NCBI RefSeq assembly: GCF_042945595.1
Contig: NZ_CP168493.1
Span: 2,418,001 to 2,482,000 of the forward strand
Reading direction: 5' to 3'
DNA from: Psychrobacillus sp042945595
GTDB lineage: Bacteria > Bacillota > Bacilli > Bacillales_A > Planococcaceae
Length of the DNA stretch: 64,000 bases
In this document: piece after piece, positions 54,884 through 64,000 of the stretch
Layout of the letters: each line of letters begins with the position of its first letter
How positions within the stretch are numbered: the stretch's first letter is position 1
Notes under the pieces: generated by a model
Seen by the model: only the letters and a program-made list of their open reading frames with translations
What the model was told of the DNA's origin: nothing
Database searches by the model: none
Position numbers and translations under genes: made by a program

Positions 54884-56578
54884 TTAACTGTTGACTACTT
54901 GTTTTAACTTTTCTTTTTCTTCTTCGATTAACGTTCTTCTTAAAATTTTTCCAACAGCCGTTTTTGGAAGTTCTGTTCTAAATTCATATATTCTAGGAAC
55001 TTTAAAAGCAGCTAAATTTTCACGACAAAATTTGTCTAATACTTCTTCTGTAATATGTGCACCTTCTTTTAATACAACAAAGGCTTTCACCGTTTCACCG
55101 CGATATGGATCTGGTACACCGGCTACTACACATTCTTGAACTGCTGGATGCTCGTATAGAACCTCTTCTACATCTCTCGGATAGATATTGTATCCACCAG
55201 CAATAATCATATCTTTTTTACGGTCAACTACAAAAAAGAAACCGTTTTCATCCATATACCCTAAATCCCCCGTTAGCAACCATCCGTCTCGCATCGTCTT
55301 TTCAGTTTCTTCCGGTCTATTCCAATAGCCTTTCATTACTTGGGGTCCTTTAACTGCAATTTCACCTATCTCTCCAGGTGATAACGGTTCGGAAGAATCA
55401 ATTCCAAATATCGCAGAGTCTGTATCCGGCCATGGTATTCCTACCGAACCTTTGACTCTTTCGTTACTATAAATTAAATTCGAATGTGAAACTGGAGAAG
55501 TTTCCGTTAACCCATAACCTTCTACTAACTTACCACCAGTAACTTTTTCAAATTTTTCTTGTACTTCTAATGGTAATGCAGCTGAACCACTTAGACAAGC
55601 CACAATCGAAGATAAATCATATTTTTGAACATCCGGATGATTCAAGATAGCGATATAAATAGTTGGAGCTCCAGGGAACAAAGTTGGTTTTTGCTTATCA
55701 ATTGTTTTAAGTGCAGTTTCCACATCAAACTTAGGCAATAAGATCATTCTATTCCCCAACATTACAGACAAGATTAACACAGTAGTCATACCATATACGT
55801 GGAAGAATGGTAGAATTCCTAATATACTTTCTTCCCCTTTTCTACATTTGTAAAGCCAAGCATTACACATGGATGCATTGGAGATTAGATTTTTATGTGT
55901 TAACATTACACCTTTTGGAAATCCAGTTGTTCCACCCGTGTATTGAAGGAGTGCAATATCCTCTTCAAAATCAAATGGTAGATTAATAGAATCCGCTTTC
56001 GCAACTTTCATAATTTCTGGGAATAAATGATTCATTCCCCGGTGTTCGACTTTTACACTAAATCCGTATTGCTTCTTTTGTATAAATGGATAGATCATAT
56101 TTTTAGGAAAAGGTAAGTAATCTTTTATCCCAGTGATAATAACATTTTCTAACTCTGTCTCTTTTATTACTTTAGAGATTCTCGGGAAAAGGATATCTAA
56201 AGCTAAAATTACTTTCGCACCTGAATCTTTCATTTGATACGAAATTTCTCTTTCCGTATACAATGGATTTGTTTGTACCACAATTGCACCTGCATATAAT
56301 GCACCGTAGTAACCGATCACTCCTTGTGGACAATTTGGCAACATAATTGCTACCCGGTCACCTTTTTGTACTCCTAGCGATTGTAAGTAATTTGCAAACT
56401 TCAATGATGATTCATATAATTCATCGTATGTTACATCTTTTCCCATAAAATGTATTGCAACTTTCGCTGGAAACTTTTTATACGCTCTCGTTAAATATTC
56501 CTGAACTGGTATAGCTTCATAATGAAGTTCATGTGGTATTTCTGGCGGATAATTGGCAAGCCATTGTTTTTCTGTCAT
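54884..56578 (-). CDS. lcfA: Long-chain fatty acid-CoA ligase LcfA
   Basis: Adenylate-forming enzyme that activates fatty acids with ATP and CoA. 564 residues. AMP-binding motif LLQYTGGTTGFPKGVMLTHK near 214, GYGLTETSPVSH near 355 and the hinge region WLLTGDLGYMDENGFFFVVDRKKDMIIAGGYNIYPRDVE near 430-468, with a C-terminal lysine in LPKTAVGKILRR. First gene of the fad cluster. An imperfect FadR-like half palindrome lies at 56640-56657. Confidence 0.95.
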   Translation of the reverse strand: MTEKQWLANYPPEIPHELHYEAIPVQEYLTRAYKKFPAKVAIHFMGKDVTYDELYESSLKFANYLQSLGVQKGDRVAIMLPNCPQGVIGYYGALYAGAIVVQTNPLYTEREISYQMKDSGAKVILALDILFPRISKVIKETELENVIITGIKDYLPFPKNMIYPFIQKKQYGFSVKVEHRGMNHLFPEIMKVAKADSINLPFDFEEDIALLQYTGGTTGFPKGVMLTHKNLISNASMCNAWLYKCRKGEESILGILPFFHVYGMTTVLILSVMLGNRMILLPKFDVETALKTIDKQKPTLFPGAPTIYIAILNHPDVQKYDLSSIVACLSGSAALPLEVQEKFEKVTGGKLVEGYGLTETSPVSHSNLIYSNERVKGSVGIPWPDTDSAIFGIDSSEPLSPGEIGEIAVKGPQVMKGYWNRPEETEKTMRDGWLLTGDLGYMDENGFFFVVDRKKDMIIAGGYNIYPRDVEEVLYEHPAVQECVVAGVPDPYRGETVKAFVVLKEGAHITEEVLDKFCRENLAAFKVPRIYEFRTELPKTAVGKILRRTLIEEEKEKLKQVVNS

Positions 56579-56670
56579 TGTTAAACCCCCTCTATATTAT
56601 AATAGTATGAATATTCCTATTATTTATTATAAAGAAAAATGAATGACAATTCAATTTAATTATAGGAATA

Positions 56671-57329
56671 GCGCAAACGTCCTTAAAATGCCTCTTGTCA
56701 TTCCTATTTCCAGAGTGCTTTAGACGAAACATTAGCTACACTATCAACGAAGAATTTTATGAAGGATCTGGAAGTGTCTGCGTCACTTCCAGATCCTCTT
56801 TTTTCGGTAATCTTGTGGCAAATGCTTATCCGTCGCCCTCTTAGAATTTGTGAGGACAAAATGCTTTTTGTTTGGATAATAAGAGAATAAATCCTTTCCT
56901 ATTCTTTTAAAAGCGGAAGAAGATGCAATTTCGTCCGCTAAGCGCTTCTTTATGAATGGATGCTATCTATTTTTTTAGTTTCCACCAACTCTAATCATCT
57001 GCCCACTTATTCATGTATTCTATGAACAGTACAAGTAAAAACATATAGGAAATTCTGTTAAAGGTAGTCACCATTAAAAAGCACTTCAAGTCGTTGTGTA
57101 TACTGCATTCCTAGCAATAGTAACTCTAACTTAGGTTATACTCACTTAAGGGATTGGAGTGAAAGGTGGCGACTCCAGCGGGATGAGTGAGACAGATGAT
57201 CCATCACAAATGACGCGAATGCGGCGCCCCCGCGGAACGCGTCCACCTGAAACGGAAATCTGAGATATTATTTGATTTTTAAAAGTACTATGAACTGGCT
57301 TCTAAGGACGATAATCCATATACTTTCTT
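56671..57329 (+). repeat. Long composite interspersed repeat, copy B (about 660 bp)
   Basis: Same order and orientation as copy A, from GCGCAAACGTCC to GATAATCCATATACTTTCTT. First hairpin GGATCTGGAAGTG / CACTTCCAGATCC (56764-56796) then T6. Second hairpin AGCGGAAGAA / TTCGTCCGCT, one mismatch. The linker includes CACTTCAAGTCGTTGTG. The GC-rich block at 57161-57256 lacks the roughly 60-base nested-palindrome insert of copy A. It lies 92 bases upstream of lcfA. Confidence 0.9.
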
Positions 57330-57334
57330 TCAAA

Positions 57335-57365
57335 AAAAAGAATGAGCATTTAACTCATTCTTTTA
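57335..57365 (-). terminator. Terminator after the 26-residue protein
   Basis: AAAAGAATGAG / CTCATTCTTTT arms around a short loop with T8 on the minus strand. Effective on both strands. Confidence 0.75.
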
Positions 57366-57376
57366 ATTACTACTAT

Positions 57377-57457
57377 TTAATTCATTACTAAATATACTAT
57401 TCCAACTAAGACAAAACATATGCCTACAGCAATTAAAACTTTCGATAATTTTTCCAT
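57377..57457 (-). CDS. 26-residue single-pass membrane microprotein
   Basis: Reads MEKLSKVLIAVGICFVLVGI and then VYLVMN. A short basic start is followed by one membrane helix with nothing beyond. GGAGAG lies seven bases before the ATG and overlaps the TAG stop of the yshE-like gene, so it is translationally coupled to it. A terminator follows at once. Too short for family assignment; a helper of the YshE membrane protein is a possible role. Conservation is not tested. Confidence 0.5.
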   Translation of the reverse strand: MEKLSKVLIAVGICFVLVGIVYLVMN

Positions 57458-57468
57458 TGTAATCTCTC

Positions 57469-57882
57469 CTAAGAAATACTAGCACCAATGACAAATGACA
57501 ACCCTACGGAAATGATAAGAGAAATAAACCCAACTGATCGATTATCTTCTTCAATTTCTTTGTCCACATGAAAGCTCGGGGTTAAAAATTCAAATAACCA
57601 ATATGCAAGAATGAGTAGTGTGAAACCAAAAAGACCCCAACCTATCATTTCAAATAATGAATTATGTTGTTCAATAGAATAGCGGAAAATATTACAGACA
57701 CCGAAAATTTTCCCTCCAGTTGCCATAGCTACTGCTACATTTCCTTTTTTTATCTCTTCCCAGTTTTTATATTTGGTAACAATTTCGAATAAAACCATGG
57801 AAACAATTAAACATAAAACGACAACGCTAAAATAACCAGCAGAATCCACTAATGGGTTGGACCAAAAACTAGAAAGTACCAT
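57469..57882 (-). CDS. yshE: YshE-like DUF350 membrane protein
   Basis: 137 residues with four membrane segments (about 16-36, 50-66, 78-96 and 114-135). VTKYKNWEEIKKGNVAVAMATGGKIFG is the DUF350 hallmark, with a charged loop then a G-N-x-A/G-V-A stretch. The function is unknown. It sits between mutS2 and lcfA, the yshE position in B. subtilis. Confidence 0.8.
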   Translation of the reverse strand: MVLSSFWSNPLVDSAGYFSVVVLCLIVSMVLFEIVTKYKNWEEIKKGNVAVAMATGGKIFGVCNIFRYSIEQHNSLFEMIGWGLFGFTLLILAYWLFEFLTPSFHVDKEIEEDNRSVGFISLIISVGLSFVIGASIS

Positions 57883-57949
57883 ACTAAAAACCCCTTTAAA
57901 CTTTTCTTACTCTACGTTCTAACAACTAAAAAGTTTCAAAACTCCGCTG

Positions 57950-60313
57950 TTATTTTAATTCAACAACAGTTACCCCATGTCCACCTTCTCCTGCTTCTCC
58001 AAATCTGTAATTCTTCACACGAGAATGATTTTTTAAGAATTGTTGAATGGCTTGTCTTAATACGCCGGTTCCTTTGCCATGAATAATGGATACGCGCGGA
58101 TAGTTTGAAAGAATTGCATCATCTAAATACTTTTCTGTTCGAATAATCGCATCTTCATACCGTTCCCCTCGAAGATCAAGCTCTAGCTTCACATGGGAAT
58201 CTCTCCCGCGAACTGAATTAACTGAGACCGTTTGTTTTTGTTTTTCCGGTTTTATATATTCTAAATCTGCTTCATCTAGTTTCATTTTCAGCATACCAAT
58301 TTGAACAGACCATTCGGACTTCGAGAGTTTTTGAAGTAAAGTCCCTTTTTGACCAAAGCTTATCACCTTTACTTCATCCCCAGCTTTTAACTCTTTGGCA
58401 AGTTCGTTCAGTTTCTTTTGCTTTTTAAGAATTGGATTATTTGGCAAAGCTTCGTCCAAACGTTTTTTAGCGTCAATTAACTCATGCTCTTTTACCAACA
58501 AATGAGTATTCGCTTGCATTTTACGTAACTCGCTAATAATCCCATCTGCTTCGCGTCTAGCATCGTCTACTATTTTCTTCGCTTTCTCTTTTGCTTTTTG
58601 CTCAAACTGTTCTTTTTTCTGGTCTAATTGCGCAAGTTTTTGTTCTAGTTGTTCTTTTACTAGCCGAGCTTCTTCTAACTTAACTTCTGTTTCTTCCGCA
58701 TCTTTTTCAGCTTGTCTTCTACTTTCTTCTAACGAGGCAATCATCGAATTGACTTCTCCTCGGTCCGTACCCGTAAATGATTGTGCTTGTACAATGATAG
58801 ATGACGGAAGTCCAAGTCGTTCGGAGATTTCAAATGCATTACTGCGTCCGGGAACTCCTATTAACAACTTATAAGTTGGACTCAATGTTTCAATATCAAA
58901 TTCCACACTTGCATTTGCAACACCTGGGCGATTATACCCGTATGCTTTTAGTTCGGGGTAATGGGTAGTTGCCATCACGCGTGCACCTGTGCCATGAACC
59001 GCATCCAAGATAGAAATAGCAAGAGCTGCTCCCTCTTGAGGATCTGTACCTGCACCAAGCTCATCGAATAAAATTAAAGATTGATTGTCATATTTTTTAA
59101 GTATATCTACAATATTAACCATATGTGAAGAGAATGTACTTAAGCTTTGCTCTATAGATTGTTCGTCTCCAATGTCTGCAAATACGGATTCAAATAACGA
59201 CAATTCAGAACCGTCTAAAGCAGGGATAGGAATTCCACTTTGCGCCATTAATGTACAGAGCCCAACCGTTTTAAGCGTAACGGTTTTACCACCTGTATTC
59301 GGACCTGTAATGACGATAGCCGTAATATCTTTTCCAAATTCAATCGTATTTGCCACAGCAGTGTCAATTGAAATAAGTGGATGTCTTGCTTTGACTAAAC
59401 GAATATACCCTTTATTATTAATATGAGGCATCGTGCATTTTTCAACTTGTCCATATTTTGCCTTTGCTAAAATAACATCTATTTCACCTAAAATATCTAC
59501 TAACAAGAAAATTTCATGTCCAACTATTTCAACTTCAGCAGTTAGTTTAATTAGAATACGTTCAATCTCTTCTTGTTCTTTTACTTTTAACCCACGAATA
59601 TCATTATTTAGCTGAACAACTGCTGATGGTTCGATAAATAAGGTTTGTCCAGAAGACGACTGATCATGAATAATCCCACCATAGTGACTTCGATATTCTG
59701 ACTTCACCGGAATTACATATCGATCATTACGAATCGTAACAATCGAATCAGATAGCATTTTAGATGCATTGGCGCCTCTTGTATAGCTTTCTAACTTTTC
59801 TCGTACTCGACTAACTTGAATACGCAATTGTTGCCGAATCGAACGAAGCGTACTACTAGCACTATCTAAAACAGTACCGTTTTCATCAATACAATTATTT
59901 ATTTCATGTTCTAGTGCTGTGAGGATTGGCATTGCTTCTTTTTTTTCCAGAAAATGAGGAATTCCCACATCTTCTGACTCAGCAACATTCTCAAGAAACT
60001 GCCGTAAGATTTTACTCGCTCGAATGGTACTAGCTGTTTCCATTAATTCTACTGGACTTAACATTCCGCCGATCTGTGCTCGTTTAGCATGCGGACGTAT
60101 ATCCGTAATGCCACCCATTGGAACATTCCCTCTAAGTCGAAGAACTGTTAGCCCTTCATCCATTTCTTCCAAAAGCTTTGTCACTTCTGCATAATCCACA
60201 GAAGGAACAAGTTTATCAATATGACTTTTTCCAACAGAAGAGGTACAGTACTTGGCAACTTCTTCTCGAATTTTATAATATTCTAACGTTTTCAGTGCTC
60301 TTTCAGCTATCAC
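57950..60313 (-). CDS. mutS2: Endonuclease MutS2
   Basis: MutS paralogue linked to recombination control and rescue of collided ribosomes. 787 residues. GTG start seven bases after AGGAGGTG. ATPase domain with Walker A GPNTGGKTVTLK near 332 and LILFDELGAGTDPQEG as Walker B. A long coiled coil (about 515-630) follows, and a C-terminal Smr nuclease domain (LDLRGERYEDA, IIHGKGTGVLRQAI). It follows polX by 15 bases and is cotranscribed. Confidence 0.97.
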   Translation of the reverse strand: MIAERALKTLEYYKIREEVAKYCTSSVGKSHIDKLVPSVDYAEVTKLLEEMDEGLTVLRLRGNVPMGGITDIRPHAKRAQIGGMLSPVELMETASTIRASKILRQFLENVAESEDVGIPHFLEKKEAMPILTALEHEINNCIDENGTVLDSASSTLRSIRQQLRIQVSRVREKLESYTRGANASKMLSDSIVTIRNDRYVIPVKSEYRSHYGGIIHDQSSSGQTLFIEPSAVVQLNNDIRGLKVKEQEEIERILIKLTAEVEIVGHEIFLLVDILGEIDVILAKAKYGQVEKCTMPHINNKGYIRLVKARHPLISIDTAVANTIEFGKDITAIVITGPNTGGKTVTLKTVGLCTLMAQSGIPIPALDGSELSLFESVFADIGDEQSIEQSLSTFSSHMVNIVDILKKYDNQSLILFDELGAGTDPQEGAALAISILDAVHGTGARVMATTHYPELKAYGYNRPGVANASVEFDIETLSPTYKLLIGVPGRSNAFEISERLGLPSSIIVQAQSFTGTDRGEVNSMIASLEESRRQAEKDAEETEVKLEEARLVKEQLEQKLAQLDQKKEQFEQKAKEKAKKIVDDARREADGIISELRKMQANTHLLVKEHELIDAKKRLDEALPNNPILKKQKKLNELAKELKAGDEVKVISFGQKGTLLQKLSKSEWSVQIGMLKMKLDEADLEYIKPEKQKQTVSVNSVRGRDSHVKLELDLRGERYEDAIIRTEKYLDDAILSNYPRVSIIHGKGTGVLRQAIQQFLKNHSRVKNYRFGEAGEGGHGVTVVELK

Positions 60314-60328
60314 TGAGGCACCTCCTAA

Positions 60329-62032
60329 TTATTTCTTAACAAATTGCTTGAATTTCTCTAATGTCCACGTATTTACAATACTATCTTTGTGAAGCCAAGC
60401 TTTTTGCGCATAACGTACGCCTATATCCATGTATTTCAGTTGGTCTATATGGTGGGCATCTGTATTAATGGCAATTGGAACGGAAGCTTCTTTTGCTAAT
60501 TTTAAGTAATCCGTTTTTAAATCTAGACGATATGGATTAGCATTTAACTCCAAAATTTTTCCGTATTCCTTTGCCCACTCAATCAAAGTTGGTACATCCG
60601 GATTATATCCATCACGCTGTTCAATAATTCTTCCTGTTGGATGAGCAATCATATGCACATGTGGATTTTTTATCGCATTTAATAAACGTTCCATAATTTT
60701 CTCCTGTGGCTGACTAAAACTTGAATGAATGGAAGCAATTACGAAATCGAGTTGCTGTAATACTTCATCTTCAAAATCAAGCGAACCATCTGGTAAAATA
60801 TCCATTTCCGTACCTGCAAATATTTCGATATCTGTATATTTTGCGTTTAATTTGCAAATTGTTTCAATTTGATTTAATAAGCGCTCTTTGGAGAGACCAT
60901 TCGCTACTTTTAAATAATCGGAATGATCGGTAATGACCATATGAGAATAACCTTTCGCTCTACATGCTTCCACCATTTCTTCGATCGAATGGGCTCCGTC
61001 AGACCAGGTCGTGTGCATATGAAAATCGCCTTTTATATCGTCCAATGTTACGAGAGAGGGCAATTGATCTAGTTTTTTAAACTCGGAGCCATCCTCTCGA
61101 ACAGTTGGAGGAATATAGGGTAAATCGAAGTACGCATAGAACGCTTTCTCCGATTCAAAATGCTGTACGGTCCCATCTTCCAACTCTACACCATATTCAC
61201 TAATTTTCATGCCTTTATCTTTTGCGATTTGTCTCATTTTAATATTATGATCTTTAGAACCTGTAAAATGGTTTAAAGCAGAAGCATATTGATGCAAATC
61301 TACTATTCGAAAATCCACATCTACTTCATTTTCAACTGCTAGTGTTACCGAAACTTTTGTTTCTCCGGCTGCAATGATTTTTATAATTGGAAGTACGTTT
61401 AACATTTCTTCTCGTACTTCTTGAGGTGAACTTGTCCCAATAATGAAATCGATATCTTTACTTGCTTCTTTTACTCTTCTATAAGATCCTGCAACAGAAA
61501 ACTTTTCAATCGTTGGGATAGTTAAAAGCTTTCTTTCAATCATTTCTACGATTGGTTCTAGCTGCCAAATTGCAGTTCTTTCCGGCTTCGATTGGAAGCT
61601 TGCAATTTCCGCTAATATTTTCTCTTCTGTTTTCGCAGCAAATCCTGCTAAGGACTGAACTTTCTTTGCTTCACAAGCTTCTTTCAATGCATCAATTGAG
61701 TCTATTTGTAATTCTTTATAAAGCTTGGCAATTTTCTTTCCACCAAGTCCTGGTATTTTTAACATTGGTAGCAGTCCACTAGGAACTGTGTTTTGAAGTT
61801 CTAATAGTAAGGAAGACTGTCCTTCATTCATTAAATCTTCAATTACAGCTCCCGTAGCAGCACCAATTCCTTTTAAAGATAGAATATTATCCATTTCAGC
61901 AAGACTACGTGCATCAAGTTCTAAAACTTGTGCAGCTTTTCGAAAGGCCGAAACTTTAAAAGGATTCTCTCCTTGCAATTCCATATATAAAGCAATTTTT
62001 TCTAATGTACGAATAATGGTCTTTTTATCCAT
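60329..62032 (-). CDS. polX: DNA polymerase X with PHP domain, PolX
   Basis: Gap-filling polymerase with 3'-to-5' exonuclease activity for base-excision repair. 567 residues from the ATG at 62032, eight bases after AAAGGGG. N-terminal helix-hairpin-helix domain (PFKVSAFRKAAQVLELDARS, LKGIGAATG), polymerase core with SKDIDFIIG near 195 (catalytic aspartates), and a C-terminal PHP domain with metal ligands in DFHMHTTWSDGAHS and ITDHSDY. A six-residue upstream extension is less likely. Confidence 0.96.
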   Translation of the reverse strand: MDKKTIIRTLEKIALYMELQGENPFKVSAFRKAAQVLELDARSLAEMDNILSLKGIGAATGAVIEDLMNEGQSSLLLELQNTVPSGLLPMLKIPGLGGKKIAKLYKELQIDSIDALKEACEAKKVQSLAGFAAKTEEKILAEIASFQSKPERTAIWQLEPIVEMIERKLLTIPTIEKFSVAGSYRRVKEASKDIDFIIGTSSPQEVREEMLNVLPIIKIIAAGETKVSVTLAVENEVDVDFRIVDLHQYASALNHFTGSKDHNIKMRQIAKDKGMKISEYGVELEDGTVQHFESEKAFYAYFDLPYIPPTVREDGSEFKKLDQLPSLVTLDDIKGDFHMHTTWSDGAHSIEEMVEACRAKGYSHMVITDHSDYLKVANGLSKERLLNQIETICKLNAKYTDIEIFAGTEMDILPDGSLDFEDEVLQQLDFVIASIHSSFSQPQEKIMERLLNAIKNPHVHMIAHPTGRIIEQRDGYNPDVPTLIEWAKEYGKILELNANPYRLDLKTDYLKLAKEASVPIAINTDAHHIDQLKYMDIGVRYAQKAWLHKDSIVNTWTLEKFKQFVKK

Positions 62033-62053
62033 CAATAGAACCCCTTTCATTCG

Positions 62054-62084
62054 AAAAAAAACTTCCCTCTACTGAGAGAAGTTA
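62054..62084 (-). terminator. Terminator of zapA-yshB
   Basis: AACTTCTCTC / GAGGGAAGTT arms (one mismatch), AGTA loop and T8 on the minus strand. It overlaps the yshB stop and lies before polX, so zapA-yshB and polX-mutS2 may be partly uncoupled. Confidence 0.75.
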
Positions 62085-62624
62085 TTTTTTCATATAGATA
62101 TACCACCAACTTTTTACTGCTTCTGAAAGTATTGGTGTGTGATTCAATATCCATGACGTCAAACTAGATTTTGATATTAAATTTTGAATAATATCGATAG
62201 GTAGTAAGGCAAAAACGTATAATAACACAAATAAAATGAAATAAAACTCAATAAATCCTAAAACCGCTCCAATCATATTGCTTATAAAACCAAGTATAGG
62301 CAAATACTTTAAAAAATCAAACATCGACGCTAATAAATGAAGTGCAAATTTAACGACCATAAAAATGAGCGCAAATGCAATAATACGATAAAATGTTTGG
62401 TCTAAATCTAAACTCTCCACTGCAATAGTAAGTTTAGATCCAGCAGTTACAGCAGGAAATGGAATCCATAAAACAAATTTCTCTGCAAGTGGTTTATAAT
62501 AAGTATAGGAAACGATAAGTGCGATGATAAAACCAGTCATGTGGATGAGTTGTAAAACTAATCCTCGTTTTGCACCAGTAAAAAATCCAGCGATAAGTAA
62601 TAGTAAAATCAGAATATCTATCAT
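62082..62624 (-). CDS. yshB: CvpA-family membrane protein YshB
   Basis: 180 residues with four to five membrane segments. IDILILLLLIAGFFTGAKRGLV at the N-terminus is the CvpA signature. CvpA proteins are linked to colicin V export in E. coli and otherwise unknown. It follows zapA closely, as in B. subtilis. Confidence 0.85.
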   Translation of the reverse strand: MIDILILLLLIAGFFTGAKRGLVLQLIHMTGFIIALIVSYTYYKPLAEKFVLWIPFPAVTAGSKLTIAVESLDLDQTFYRIIAFALIFMVVKFALHLLASMFDFLKYLPILGFISNMIGAVLGFIEFYFILFVLLYVFALLPIDIIQNLISKSSLTSWILNHTPILSEAVKSWWYIYMKK

Positions 62625-62628
62625 TTTT

Positions 62629-62889
62629 TCAGTCCTTTAACTTTTTCAATTCTTCTTCTAGAAGCTCTAATTGTTCTTTTGCTTTTATGTAATCGTTTAC
62701 TGCATTGACCGCAGTCAGTACTGCTAGTTTAGCAACATCTAACTTGCCGTTATGAAAATGTATTTCTCTCATTTTATCATCTACCATGGAGGCAACAAGA
62801 CGCATATGACCAGAAGTTTCGGAACCTACCATTTTATAATTCTGTCCATATATATCAACAGAAATTCTCGTTTTTTGTTGTTCTGACAA
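62629..62889 (-). CDS. zapA: Cell division protein ZapA
   Basis: Small FtsZ-ring stabiliser. 86 residues with a TTG start seven bases after GGGAGGG. TRISVDIYGQNYKMVG strand pair, then ASMVDDKMREI and a C-terminal coiled coil AKEQLELLEEELKKLKD for dimerisation. Divergent from rnhC. Confidence 0.93.
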   Translation of the reverse strand: MSEQQKTRISVDIYGQNYKMVGSETSGHMRLVASMVDDKMREIHFHNGKLDVAKLAVLTAVNAVNDYIKAKEQLELLEEELKKLKD

Positions 62890-62967
62890 AGACGTTCCCT
62901 CCCCTAGAAAATCCTATTAATAATAATAACACGAAATAGATTGCGATGTGAAGAAAGGAACGAACGA

Positions 62968-63909
62968 ATGTCTAACGAAGTTTTAGTAATGCAACCAAAA
63001 GAAATAGAAAAAGTGAAAGTTCATTATGCACAATATAAAGTAGAAAGAGCTGCTCCTGGGGTAGTCTTTGCTGCAAAACTATCAGATACAGCCATTACCA
63101 TTTATAAGTCTGGTAAAGTAATGTTTCAAGGAAATGGTGCTTCTCGTGAAGCTTCCTTATGGGGAGGAATTTCCAATAACTCCAAGGAAAAGGTTATTAG
63201 TGGCACGGCAAAAGGTGATACATTACCGCCCAACTTCTCCTCTTTTTCTGTCGTCGGGTCTGATGAAACTGGGACCGGAGATTATTTTGGCCCAATAACA
63301 GTAGCAGCATGTTTTGTTCGAGCAGATCAAATTGAATTGATACAAGAACTTGGAGTAAAAGATTCAAAAATGCTAACGGATGACGTTATGCGGAAAATGG
63401 CTCCAGATTTAATGGCTACATTAACGCATAGTGTGCTCGTTTTAAAAAATGAAAAGTATAATGACATCCAAGGACGAGGATGGTCCCAAGGGAAAATAAA
63501 AGCCCTTATGCACAACCAAGCACTTAAGCATGTGTTGAATAAAATGAATCCAGAAAAACCTGCATATATATTAATAGACCAGTTTGCTGAACGAGGCATT
63601 TACTATAATCATATTAAAGCCGAAAAAGAAATCATTCGGGAAAATGTTCTGTTTTCTACAAAAGCTGAGCAATTGCATGTTTCTGTTGCAGCAGCATCCA
63701 TTATTGCAAGATATGCTTTTTTAATAGAAATGGACCGTCTTAGTAAAATTGCAAATACGACCATTCCAAAAGGAGCAAGTTCAAAAGTCGATGAAATAGC
63801 GGCAAATATTTTTTTAAAACATGGAGAAACATTTTTAAAATCCATTACGAAATGGCATTTTGCCAATACGCAAAAAGCGATTAGAATTGCGAATAAGAAA
63901 AGATTATAA
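62968..63909 (+). CDS. rnhC: Ribonuclease HIII
   Basis: Removes RNA from RNA-DNA hybrids. 313 residues from the ATG at 62968, with AAAGGAA upstream; equal to the B. subtilis length. An N-terminal TBP-like substrate-binding domain (to about 85) precedes the type 2 RNase H domain, with the D-E pair in SVVGSDETGTGDYFGP near 98-103 and further acidic residues in ILIDQFAE. The nine-codon upstream reading from a TTG has no ribosome site. Confidence 0.96.
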   Translation: MSNEVLVMQPKEIEKVKVHYAQYKVERAAPGVVFAAKLSDTAITIYKSGKVMFQGNGASREASLWGGISNNSKEKVISGTAKGDTLPPNFSSFSVVGSDETGTGDYFGPITVAACFVRADQIELIQELGVKDSKMLTDDVMRKMAPDLMATLTHSVLVLKNEKYNDIQGRGWSQGKIKALMHNQALKHVLNKMNPEKPAYILIDQFAERGIYYNHIKAEKEIIRENVLFSTKAEQLHVSVAAASIIARYAFLIEMDRLSKIANTTIPKGASSKVDEIAANIFLKHGETFLKSITKWHFANTQKAIRIANKKRL

Positions 63910-63964
63910 GCAAAAACTTCGGATAAAAGTCTTTTCATTTTATTGAACTAATCCCTGTTTTTAA

Positions 63965-64000
63965 GAAAAGCGCAAGCGTCCTTTAAGTGCATCTTGTCTT
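63965..64000 (+). repeat. Start of another long interspersed repeat (copy D, cut by window end)
   Basis: AGCGCAAGCGTCCTTTAAG followed by TGCATCTTGTCTT matches the first 30 bases of copies A and C almost exactly. It begins about 55 bases after the rnhC stop. Confidence 0.7.

Noticed and set aside
56640..56657. FadR operator before lcfA
   Set aside because: The half-site TGAATGA is present but the second half is poor (TTCAATTT), so it is mentioned as weak and not listed as a feature.

Overview
The window is a piece of a low-GC, endospore-forming Firmicutes chromosome. Gene content and order closely follow the Bacillus subtilis interval comC-folC-valS-hem-lon-clpX-tig-rph-racE-gerE-sdh-lysC-uvrC-trxA-etf-fad-mutS2-polX-zapA-rnhC. 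Several departures (two ATP-grasp genes between valS and folC, no gerM, no lonB, no ysxE, a short SpoVID-like gene, AT-rich composition) point to a Planococcaceae/Caryophanaceae-type bacillus such as Psychrobacillus, Sporosarcina or Lysinibacillus. That assignment is an inference from remembered synteny, not a database match.

Layout. 0-6 kb: the N-terminus of a membrane protein at the spoIIB position, prepilin peptidase comC, a decayed pilO-like gene, a GGDEF protein, folC and an opposing pair of ATP-grasp genes. 6-9.2 kb: valS behind a T-box leader. 9.2-16.5 kb: a small membrane protein, a short SpoVID-like protein and the haem operon hemAXCDBL. 16.5-17.3 kb: a gene-free mosaic of GC-rich hairpin repeats. 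17.3-25.4 kb: engB, lonA, clpX, tig, a ysoA-like TPR gene and a LexA-box-preceded WYL-like/YolD pair. 25.6-38.0 kb: a probable genomic island bounded by two identical tRNA-Arg(UCU) genes. 38-46.4 kb: ysnB, rdgB, rph, racE, a marR gene, gerE, a thioesterase, sdhCAB and yslB. 47-64 kb: lysC with a lysine riboswitch, uvrC, trxA, the fatty-acid degradation cluster lcfA-fadR-fadB-etfB-etfA, yshE, mutS2, polX, yshB, zapA and rnhC.

The island is the main accessory region. It encodes what looks like the whole reductive pyrimidine route: an NCS1 nucleobase permease, dihydropyrimidine dehydrogenase PreT/PreA, dihydropyrimidinase, an N-carbamoyl-beta-alanine amidohydrolase, and a divergent omega-aminotransferase plus CoA-acylating semialdehyde dehydrogenase. 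Together these would take uracil or thymine to beta-alanine or its methyl analogue and on to an acyl-CoA. At the island edges are remnants of a tyrosine recombinase, an IS3-type element, an IS1182-type transposase and a lipoprotein. The cluster looks richer in G+C than its flanks and has no regulator of its own.

The most unusual feature outside the genes is a family of long interspersed repeats of about 660-710 bp in intergenic gaps (46.6-47.0, 50.37-51.08 and 56.67-57.33 kb, with another beginning at the window end). They have an ordered architecture: a hairpin whose two arms change together between copies and which is followed by a T-run, a second hairpin, an AT-rich linker, and a GC-rich block of nested palindromes. 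The GC-rich block also occurs alone near 16.6 kb. FadR-type operators lie before fadR (perfect) and before the thioesterase gene ysmA (near-perfect).
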